Shown here piece after piece: positions 1 through 5,977 of a DNA stretch of 8,540 bases (position 1 is its first letter; each line of letters opens with the position of its first letter). The notes beneath the pieces were generated by a model. The model did not search any database, was not told the DNA's origin, and saw only the letters and a program-made list of their open reading frames with translations. The DNA is taken from NCBI GenBank assembly GCA_001513395.1, contig LFTP01000064.1, positions 6,973-15,512 of the forward strand, read 5' to 3'. Made by a program: the position numbers and the translations under genes. This DNA comes from Clostridia bacterium DTU080. GTDB lineage: Bacteria; Bacillota; Limnochordia; DTU080.

Positions 1-854
1 GTCTTGCCTTCCCTGCTGAGGTGAGCCGTGAAGATGTCGCGCATATGCACCACGCCCACCACGTTGTCGCGTTCGTTGCGACACAAAGGATAGCGAGCAA
101 AACCTTCTCTGAGCACGATCTCAATCGCTTCTTCCAGGCTCTGACTGGTAAAAAGGACGCGAACGTCGTTACGCGGCGTCATGATCTCCCTGGCTACCCT
201 GTCAGTGTAATCCAGGATGTTTTCGACGAGTTCGGCTTGGTGATCTTCCAGTATGACCTCTTCTTGGCTCGATGAGACGATCATTCGAACGTCCTCTTCG
301 TTGTCAGAAGCCATGCAGGACTCACTTATCGGCCGCAAGCCCAACATGCCGAGCAGACCGTCGGCGGAACGATGCAACAGCCAGCTCAATGGTGTAAAGA
401 TCATTAAGAAGGCATTGAGCGGCACCGCACACCACAGGGCTACGGCTTCCGCCTTTTGGATAGAGATCGCCCTGGGTACGAGGACACCGAGAACGGTGTG
501 CAAAGAACCGACGATCAGAAAGCTCGCGAGGACTGACAACACTCGAGTCAAGGAAAGATTGACGCCTAACGAGGTGAGTGGAATAGCGAGTAGTCGAGCC
601 AAAGCCGGGACAGTGATGACGCCCGCAGCAATGGAAGTAATGGCGATAGCTGATTGAGTAGCGGAAGTGACAACTCCTAGGCGTTCGGTGATACGCAACG
701 CAGTCTCCGCACGGCGATTACCTGAACCGGCAAGTTCACGCAACTTACCCGGTTTTACCTTCGCCATGGCGAACTCTGAAGCAACAAAGAACGCATTGAT
801 AATGACAAAGCCTGCAGCAGCCATCAGCTGCCAGGTACTGCTAGCCTCGTCCAT
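1..854 (-). CDS. CNNM/CorC-family (DUF21 + CBS) membrane protein, C-terminus cut by window edge
   Basis: This is a partial gene with 284 codons visible; it runs off the left edge. The N-terminal half (about residues 8-175) is a DUF21/CNNM transmembrane domain with several hydrophobic stretches, opening with the family pattern FFVASEFAMAKVK (22-34). A soluble part follows with the linker HQAELVENILDYTDRVAREI (205-224), then MTPR (226-229) and the start of a CBS pair, including ARYPLCRN (253-260) and VVGVVHMRDIF (265-275). Relatives (CorC/CorB, YtfL, HlyC types) are linked to Mg2+ or other cation transport. Two usually conserved Glu positions are Val here: G-x-x-G-E-P reads GVITVP (78-83) and G-E-x-V-P-K reads GVLVPR (123-128), so transport is uncertain. 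The ATG at 854 has AAGGGAA (861-867) six bases upstream and lies 30 bases after the carboxypeptidase stop. The family assignment is firm; the cation role is inferred. Confidence 0.88.
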   Translation of the reverse strand, partial: MDEASSTWQLMAAAGFVIINAFFVASEFAMAKVKPGKLRELAGSGNRRAETALRITERLGVVTSATQSAIAITSIAAGVITVPALARLLAIPLTSLGVNLSLTRVLSVLASFLIVGSLHTVLGVLVPRAISIQKAEAVALWCAVPLNAFLMIFTPLSWLLHRSADGLLGMLGLRPISESCMASDNEEDVRMIVSSSQEEVILEDHQAELVENILDYTDRVAREIMTPRNDVRVLFTSQSLEEAIEIVLREGFARYPLCRNERDNVVGVVHMRDIFTAHLSREGK

Positions 855-884
855 CTCAACTTCCCTTCTGTCAAATCATGTTTC

Positions 885-2003
885 CTACGGAACGACCAAC
901 CGTTGCCCGACTCTGATGAAGTCTGCGTTTCCATTGAGTTCGGGATTCAGATCAAGAAGAACCTCTATACTTGTGCCGAAACGAACGGCTATCCGGGAGA
1001 GAGTGTCACCTCGTCGTACCACATAGAAGTTCGTTGCTCTTTTTGCCGCAGCCATCAGCTCCGAGAAGTGTTCAAAACCGTAGTCCATTAATACTATAGC
1101 ATCGTTCCAGCGCGCTTCGCTAGTGGGGCATCCCATGACCACACCGATCAGCTTGCGGTTGTCTTGCTCAGCCGCCACAGCTACGCAGTAACCGGCCGAG
1201 CTCGTGTATCCGGTCTTTAGCCCCACGGCTCCGTCATAGCGCCATAGGAACGAATTGATATTCGACACGGACCGCTCTCCTCCCTGCCAGGAGAGGTGCA
1301 CCGCTTGCTGACAGGCCAGACGGACGATCTCCGGCACACGCAAGGCCTGACTGGACAAAACGGCCATGTCATAGGCGGTACTGTAGTGTTGCGGAGCATC
1401 CAGACCGTGAGCATTGACGAAATTGCTGTTTCGGGCTCCCAGCCTGCGGGCCGTAGCATTCATCAGGCGCGCAAAGGCTTTTTCCGAACCGGCTACGTGC
1501 TCGGCAATGGCCGTAGCAGCATCGTTGCTGCTGCTCATGATCGTCGCCGCCAAAAGATCGGACAAGCGGATGCGATCACCTGCACGCAAGCCCAGCTTCG
1601 TAGGAGGTTTGCTCGCCGCGTGCGCGCTGACTGCCGCCACCGAGTTCAAATCACCCTTTTCTACCGCCACCAATCCGGTGACAATCTTCGTCAGACTGGC
1701 CGGAGCCCGACGTTCGTGTGCGTTGAGACCCCACAGAACCAGACCGCTTTCTGCGTCCATAAGTACCGCGGCGGCCGCAGATAACTTAGGCGGCGGCGGA
1801 GTCTTCTCCTGAGAACGATCCGAAGCAGATACCGACACACCCGTTGACTTTTCAGCGCCGGCTCCCTGGGCGGGAGTCTCGCCGGGATTGGGCTTCGGCA
1901 GCGGTGGAGGCACGACACGAGTCAATGAGGCAGCGTGGCTCAGTTGCACCCAAAGAAGGCACAACAAGAAGACCACTGTCAACGGCCGAAGACGGCGGTA
2001 CAT
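885..2003 (-). CDS. D-Ala-D-Ala carboxypeptidase (DacF/PBP5 type) with C-terminal LysM domain
   Basis: A 372-residue exported serine peptidase (S11, low-molecular-weight penicillin-binding protein) that trims the terminal D-Ala from peptidoglycan stem peptides outside the membrane. Residues 1-24 form a signal peptide (RR, then hydrophobic VVFLLCLLWVQL, ending SHA). A Pro-rich, low-complexity linker (about 31-73) precedes the catalytic domain. All three active-site motifs are present: S103-L-T-K106 with the nucleophile Ser103, S158-S-N160, and K263-T-G265. Classical members carry a beta-rich PBP5_C domain after the catalytic domain; here the chain ends in one LysM repeat (about 327-372, YVVRRGDTLSRIA ... 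VGQRLVVP), which should bind glycan chains and hold the enzyme to the wall. The ATG at 2003 lies five bases after the hisI stop, so translation is probably coupled. dacF is the closest familiar name, but orthology is not established. Confidence 0.93.
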   Translation of the reverse strand: MYRRLRPLTVVFLLCLLWVQLSHAASLTRVVPPPLPKPNPGETPAQGAGAEKSTGVSVSASDRSQEKTPPPPKLSAAAAVLMDAESGLVLWGLNAHERRAPASLTKIVTGLVAVEKGDLNSVAAVSAHAASKPPTKLGLRAGDRIRLSDLLAATIMSSSNDAATAIAEHVAGSEKAFARLMNATARRLGARNSNFVNAHGLDAPQHYSTAYDMAVLSSQALRVPEIVRLACQQAVHLSWQGGERSVSNINSFLWRYDGAVGLKTGYTSSAGYCVAVAAEQDNRKLIGVVMGCPTSEARWNDAIVLMDYGFEHFSELMAAAKRATNFYVVRRGDTLSRIAVRFGTSIEVLLDLNPELNGNADFIRVGQRLVVP

Positions 2004-2008
2004 GACCG

Positions 2009-2458
2009 TTACCGCTCCATACTCTCCGCGGCGGGGCTTTTGCTTTGTGCCCCTTGCTCTGAATATACTGTCCCCGGATCGAAAGTCTGCGGGGCCGTCT
2101 CATCTAAACGTATGCGTACTGCCTGCTCCTCGAGCTCCACCACATAGTGAAAACAGGAAATGTAGCCTTCGTGGCACGCGCCCGCACCCTGTTGCCGGAC
2201 GCGCACGAGAAGCGTATCCCGGTCGCAGTCAGTCTGTATCTCCTCGATCTTTTGCACATGCCCTGACTGCTCCCCTTTGTGCCATAAGCGCCCCCGGCTG
2301 CGGCTGAAAAACCAGGTCTCCCCGCTTTCCAGACTGCGCTGAAGAGCCTCGCGATTCATATAAGCCAGCATCAGGACGCGCCCGGAGACGGCGTCTTGGA
2401 CGATAGCCGGGATAAGTCCTTGATCGTCCCATTTTAGGTTGTCCATACCGACTTCCAT
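2009..2458 (-). CDS. hisI: Phosphoribosyl-AMP cyclohydrolase (HisI)
   Basis: HisI opens the adenine ring of phosphoribosyl-AMP to give ProFAR (histidine pathway, cytosol). The 149-residue chain has the expected signatures: RVLMLAYMNREAL (27-39), WHKGEQSGH (59-67), and the metal region D77-C-D-R-D81 with further Cys at 95 and 102, so the Mg2+ Asp trio and the three Zn2+ Cys are all present. It is a cyclohydrolase only; no HisE pyrophosphohydrolase domain follows, and the last 30 residues are a polar tail. No hisE is seen in the window. The ATG at 2458 lies two bases after the hisA stop, with GAGGGGG about ten bases upstream; a second ATG at residue 5 has GGAAG five bases upstream and is an alternative start. 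Product assignment is secure; the exact start is not. Confidence 0.95.
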   Translation of the reverse strand: MEVGMDNLKWDDQGLIPAIVQDAVSGRVLMLAYMNREALQRSLESGETWFFSRSRGRLWHKGEQSGHVQKIEEIQTDCDRDTLLVRVRQQGAGACHEGYISCFHYVVELEEQAVRIRLDETAPQTFDPGTVYSEQGAQSKSPAAESMER

Positions 2459-2460
2459 GT

Positions 2461-3186
2461 CTATACGACCCCCTCAACTATACGGATTGCCTCTGACAAA
2501 TCTATATGACCACTGTACAACGCCTTGCCTACGATTGCTCCCTTTACACCGGAGATCTTCTTGATCGCCAACAGATCGTCAACGGAAGCCACACCGCCGG
2601 CGGCGATGACTCCCAATCCGGCTACAGAGGCCACGCGAGCCAAGCTCTCAAGATTGGGTCCCCTGAGTGTTCCGTCGCGGGAAATATCAGTGAAGATGAT
2701 ATCCTGGACACCCACATCCCGCATTCGCTCGGCCAGATCGACCGCGTCCGTCTGCGTTCCTTCCACCCAACCACGCACCGCGACCAGACCGTCTTGAGCA
2801 TCAATGCCGACCACAATCCGATCTCCGAACCGCTCAACGGCCTCCCGCACCAAGTCGGGATCCTCCACGGCGACGGTACCCAAAATGACCCGATCCACGC
2901 CCGCGGCCAGCACGGCACTCAATCCCTCCAGGCTGCGCAATCCCCCGCCCATCTGGACCGGAATGGCTATCGCTTTGACAATCTCTTCGACCACCGGCAA
3001 ATTGCGCGGCATCCCTTCAAAAGCGCCGTCAAGATCCACGACGTGCAAGAGACTGGCGCCGGCTTTTTGCCAGCGCAAAGCCGTCTCCACCGGGTCATCG
3101 GCTACCACGCTCAACTCATCCGCTCGTCCTTGGACGAGACGGACGCATTTGCCGTCTTTGAGATCAATGGCCGGTATGACAATCAT
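2461..3186 (-). CDS. hisA: ProFAR isomerase (HisA)
   Basis: HisA carries out the Amadori isomerisation of ProFAR to PRFAR, the step just before the HisF/HisH synthase. The 241-residue length is typical of this (beta/alpha)8-barrel enzyme. The catalytic Asp pair is present: D8 in IPAIDLKDG and D129 in VGIDAQDG. Phosphate-binding segments are clear: QMGGGLR (78-84), FTDISRDGTLRGPN (165-178) and the IAAGGVAS loop near 194-201. Nothing in the sequence suggests the bifunctional PriA form that also does the TrpF reaction, although specificity cannot be read with certainty. It starts 12 bases after hisB. The next gene is hisI, so hisF, a common neighbour of hisA, is not adjacent. Confidence 0.96.
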   Translation of the reverse strand: MIVIPAIDLKDGKCVRLVQGRADELSVVADDPVETALRWQKAGASLLHVVDLDGAFEGMPRNLPVVEEIVKAIAIPVQMGGGLRSLEGLSAVLAAGVDRVILGTVAVEDPDLVREAVERFGDRIVVGIDAQDGLVAVRGWVEGTQTDAVDLAERMRDVGVQDIIFTDISRDGTLRGPNLESLARVASVAGLGVIAAGGVASVDDLLAIKKISGVKGAIVGKALYSGHIDLSEAIRIVEGVV

Positions 3187-3194
3187 CTTCGCTG

Positions 3195-3200
3195 CCTCCT
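3195..3200 (-). promoter_or_regulatory. hisA Shine-Dalgarno overlapping the hisB stop codon
   Basis: On the minus strand the hisB TAG runs directly into the ribosome-binding site (TAGGAGG), eight bases before the hisA ATG at 3186. A full AGGAGG overlapping the upstream stop supports the ATG start and suggests that hisB and hisA are translationally coupled. Confidence 0.8.
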
Positions 3201-3813
3201 AGAGTACTCCCTTGGTCGAGGGGACATCACTTCGCTGCGGATCCCGAAAACAAGCTTCATGAAGAGAGCGCGCCAAGGCCTTAAAAGTGGCTTCGATGAT
3301 AGGATGTGCATTCTCGCCGCAACGGCAGGTAACATGAACGGTAAGCCCGGCGTTAGCCGTCAGGGCACGGAAAAACTCCTTAGTCAGACTGACATCGAAA
3401 TCCCCGACCATGGTCTGCGGCCAGTGAAACGAATGCCAACCCAGGCAGGCCCGTCCGCTGAAATCAAGAGCCACCTCCACGAGGGCCTCATCCATGGGCA
3501 CCACGGCAAGGCCGAAGCGACGTATACCTCTTTTGTCGCCACAGGCCTTGGCCAGTGCCTGGCCAAGACAGATACCCACGTCTTCTACGCTGTGATGTCC
3601 GTCCACATGCAGATCGCCTTGACAACTCACGTTCAGATCAAAGGAGGCATGTTTAGCCAACGCTTCAAGGCAATGGTCAAAAAAACCGATCCCAGTGGAG
3701 ACATCCGCCTCGCCGGTTCCGTCCAGGGTTAACTCGACTACAATCTTCGTCTCGCGAGTCATCCGTTCAACGCGAGCCCGGCGCAAAGGAAGAAGATTCC
3801 TCGGCTCCTTCAT
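3199..3813 (-). CDS. hisB: Imidazoleglycerol-phosphate dehydratase (HisB, dehydratase only) with a His-to-Pro change in a metal site
   Basis: The enzyme dehydrates imidazole glycerol phosphate to imidazole acetol phosphate at a di-manganese centre. The chain is 204 residues, matching the monofunctional dehydratase, with no fused phosphatase domain. The first signature is intact: GIGFFDHCLE (41-50) with H47, and DLHVDGHHSVEDVG (67-80) with H73, H74 and E77. The second signature, normally G-x-N-x-H-H-x-x-E, reads GENAHPIIEATFK (166-178): H170 and E174 remain but the second His is P171 (codon CCT at 3303..3301). The usual C-terminal PSTKGVL is present. The ATG at 3813 was chosen because GAGGAA (3821-3826) lies seven bases upstream; reading further upstream would run into hisD. 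A later ATG at 3760-3762 is possible. The family is certain; full activity is doubtful unless the Pro codon is an error or compensated. Confidence 0.95.
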   Translation of the reverse strand: MKEPRNLLPLRRARVERMTRETKIVVELTLDGTGEADVSTGIGFFDHCLEALAKHASFDLNVSCQGDLHVDGHHSVEDVGICLGQALAKACGDKRGIRRFGLAVVPMDEALVEVALDFSGRACLGWHSFHWPQTMVGDFDVSLTKEFFRALTANAGLTVHVTCRCGENAHPIIEATFKALARSLHEACFRDPQRSDVPSTKGVL

Positions 3814-3820
3814 GCAGCTT

Positions 3821-3826
3821 TTCCTC
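3821..3826 (-). promoter_or_regulatory. hisB Shine-Dalgarno
   Basis: GAGGAA on the minus strand, seven bases before the ATG at 3813, within the 34-base gap after the hisD stop. It decides the hisB start: the open frame extends back to 4083 inside hisD, but only this ATG has a well-placed site and gives a dehydratase of normal length. Confidence 0.75.
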
Positions 3827-3847
3827 ACTTTCTCGACCCGAAAATGC

Positions 3848-5188
3848 TCACAACAGCCGGCGCCGTACGGACGCGGCATGGGCTCCCAGGCCCTCGATAT
3901 CAGCCAGGCGTACCGCCACGGGCCCCAACTGGGCCAGAGCAGCCTCGGTATAGGCAATGATATTGCTGCGCTTGACGAAGTCATCAACGCCCAAGGCCGA
4001 CGCAAAGCGCGCCGTACCGTTCGTCGGCAAAATGTGATTGGGACCGGCGACGTAATCACCAATCGGTTCCGCCGAAGCAGCACCTAAGAATATCGCTCCC
4101 GCATGTCGCACTTGACTCAACAGAGCCCATGGATCAGCGACGAGCAACTCGACGTGTTCGGGAGCCACAACATTGACCAACTCACACGCCTCGGCCAGAT
4201 CACGGCACAACACCGCACGCCCCCAACGGGCCAAAGACTCACGGGCCGTCATCTCACGAGCCAAGGTAGCGAGTTGGCGTTCAATCTCATCCAGCACGTT
4301 TTGCAGTAACGTCTTGGATGGTGTAACCAAAATAGCCGCAGCGGCCGGATCGTGTTCAGCCTGAGAGAGCAGATCGGCCGCGACCAGTTCCACGGGAGCC
4401 GTATCGTCGGCCACGATCATGATTTCACTGGGTCCGGCTAAGGAGTCTATACCGACGCGACCGAAAACCTGCCGCTTGGCCAAGGTCACGAAAATATTAC
4501 CCGGACCCACGATTTTATCGACGCGCGGAATCGACTCCGTTCCGAAGGCCAGCGCGGCCACTGCCTGTGCTCCTCCCACTTTCAAGACACGATGAGCACC
4601 GGCTTCTTGCAGGGCCACCAGAATATGGCAGTCCACTTCCCCTTGTCGATTCGGCGGCGTGGCGGCGATGATCTCTTTTACACCGGCCACCCGCGCCGGG
4701 ATAACGGACATCAAAGCCGAAGAGACCAGCGGAGCTCGGCCGCCCGGTACATAACAGCCGACTCGATCGATGGGCAGAATACGCTGGGCCAGCACCGCTC
4801 CGCCCGGACCGGCCATGAATGTGGAGTTGCGCAACTGCATGGTATGAAAGGCCGTAATCTGTTCGGCAGCGGCACGGATATCCGCTACCACCGTCGGATC
4901 GGCCTCTCGTTGAGCTTTGGCCATCTCCTCTTCGCTCACAAAGAGCGTCTCAGGCTGCAGCTTCACTGCATCAATACGCCACGAGTAGTCCAAGACGGCG
5001 GCATCACCCCGAGTGGCTACATCTTGGACGATCTCAGCCACGGCTTCGGCAGCGCTCAAAGGACGTCCGAATATCTCATGAAGACGGGCCGCCACCTGGG
5101 GTTCAAGGGTCACCTCGTCAATCTCAGGTCGCCGCAAGGTCTTGTGAATCTCAGCGATTTCCATCGCTCGAGTATCTAATACTTTCAT
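3848..5188 (-). CDS. hisD: Histidinol dehydrogenase (HisD)
   Basis: HisD is the Zn2+- and NAD-dependent enzyme that oxidises histidinol to histidine in two steps, the end of the pathway. It has 446 residues, slightly longer than most through an N-terminal lead. The family signature spans about 247-280 (GIDSLAGPSEI, then DLLSQAEHDP). By comparison with the E. coli enzyme, the Zn2+ ligands are Q276, H279, D378 and H437, and the catalytic pair is E344-H345 in VVAPEHVELL; all are present. VGPGN (227-231) and AGPNHILPT (381-389) are also canonical. The ATG at 5188 has AAGGGG (5197-5202) eight bases upstream, overlapping the end of the preceding gene; a second ATG at residue 9 is less well supported. 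It heads the his block and starts 15 bases after the secreted protein's stop. Confidence 0.97.
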   Translation of the reverse strand: MKVLDTRAMEIAEIHKTLRRPEIDEVTLEPQVAARLHEIFGRPLSAAEAVAEIVQDVATRGDAAVLDYSWRIDAVKLQPETLFVSEEEMAKAQREADPTVVADIRAAAEQITAFHTMQLRNSTFMAGPGGAVLAQRILPIDRVGCYVPGGRAPLVSSALMSVIPARVAGVKEIIAATPPNRQGEVDCHILVALQEAGAHRVLKVGGAQAVAALAFGTESIPRVDKIVGPGNIFVTLAKRQVFGRVGIDSLAGPSEIMIVADDTAPVELVAADLLSQAEHDPAAAAILVTPSKTLLQNVLDEIERQLATLAREMTARESLARWGRAVLCRDLAEACELVNVVAPEHVELLVADPWALLSQVRHAGAIFLGAASAEPIGDYVAGPNHILPTNGTARFASALGVDDFVKRSNIIAYTEAALAQLGPVAVRLADIEGLGAHAASVRRRLL

Positions 5189-5203
5189 GGCCGCAACCCC
5201 TTC

Positions 5204-5977
5204 TTAGAATCCTGGATTATCGACGGTTGTACTGCTAAGGCCTCGCTCATCGGTCAGCGTCATCTTGGTCCTGGTGCCCAACCATCCCAACAACAACTGA
5301 AGAAACGGGCCGTTGTCGAATCCGGAGTCTTCTTGACACAACGGAAAAACGAGGCCCGAACAGACGGCCAATTGACCCCGCCCCACGGTCTCCAAACCGC
5401 CCAGAGCAACTGTCCCGCCGTCCTTCGTCGTTTCCAAAAAGACGGTAACGGAAGCGTCAACGCCGGTCAGCGTCGCCGCCTCGGTCAGGTGTACAGGAGC
5501 AAGATCCTCCCGCCATCGCGGAGCCGGTATATATGCCACGGCTGTGGGCCAATGTTCATCCGCTTGAAGACGCAAACGAGCCCCTAGAAGCTCAAGCAGA
5601 TGGTTGCCCTCGATCAGTCTCGACGACGAGACAGTGAGCAACAGACTGCCGCCGTGTTGTAGATACTCGGACCATGCGGCAATCTCCTCCACACATAAGG
5701 ACGCACTGTCTTTCCGCAGCTCGATCCAAAGGACATCGATACCGACAATCAGCTCGCTAAACTGCATCCCCTTCACGAAGCGATACCCCGCATCGAACGG
5801 ACCGCATAGAGCCGTAGGCGGAAAAAGCACCTCGCCGCTGCCCCTATCCAACATTCCGACCGTGATGTGTTCCGGGAAGAAGACATCCGATCCATCGGCG
5901 CCGATCCTGGCCGCTGGCAGACACACAAAGCAGAGAACGAGCACCAGCCGTCCCATACGCCGCAGCAATGACGGCAC
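5204..5977 (-). CDS. Unnamed secreted protein with a GATase-like (DUF4350/GIFT-like) fold
   Basis: I do not recognise a named family. The 257-residue chain begins with a signal peptide (basic LLRRMGR, hydrophobic LVLVLCFVCL, likely cleavage after AARIGA near residue 27). The mature part resembles the flavodoxin/GATase-like domains of DUF4350 or GIFT proteins: an Asp-led strand (IDVLWIEL, 80-87), a helix, then YLQHGGSLLLTVSSS (105-119), LLELLGARL (127-135), and near the end GRGQLAVCSG (199-208) with DNGPFLQLLLGWLG (221-234). No nucleophile elbow is visible, so binding rather than catalysis is more likely. The frame opens with GTG directly after the guaA TAG (TAGGTG). A TTG at 5968-5966, six bases after AGGTG, may be the true start and still gives a full signal peptide. 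Being secreted between cytosolic nucleotide and histidine genes is unexpected. Gene real: fairly sure; fold: moderate; function: unknown. Confidence 0.72.
   Translation of the reverse strand: MPSLLRRMGRLVLVLCFVCLPAARIGADGSDVFFPEHITVGMLDRGSGEVLFPPTALCGPFDAGYRFVKGMQFSELIVGIDVLWIELRKDSASLCVEEIAAWSEYLQHGGSLLLTVSSSRLIEGNHLLELLGARLRLQADEHWPTAVAYIPAPRWREDLAPVHLTEAATLTGVDASVTVFLETTKDGGTVALGGLETVGRGQLAVCSGLVFPLCQEDSGFDNGPFLQLLLGWLGTRTKMTLTDERGLSSTTVDNPGF

Noticed and set aside
31..300. Reading the left-edge gene as a haemolysin (TlyC/HlyC)
   Set aside because: The haemolysin label for DUF21-CBS proteins is historical; the sequence supports only a CNNM/CorC-type membrane protein.
21..1026. Several plus-strand open frames opposite the CNNM and carboxypeptidase genes
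   Set aside because: The minus-strand frames carry clear family motifs throughout; the plus-strand products have no domain or signal peptide and overlap one another.
1980..2110. HisE domain fused to the end of HisI
   Set aside because: The tail after the cyclohydrolase domain is only about 30 polar residues with no pyrophosphohydrolase motif before the TAA.
2506..3732. A 408-codon open frame on the plus strand opposite hisA and hisB
   Set aside because: It spans two well-supported genes and the junction between them, has no recognisable domain, and is rich in His, Arg and Gln as expected for the antisense of GC-rich coding DNA.
3814..4083. N-terminal extension of hisB back to 4083
   Set aside because: The extra 90 residues overlap the hisD C-terminus out of frame, are Arg/Trp/Pro-rich and unlike any IGPD lead; the ATG at 3813 has a good Shine-Dalgarno.
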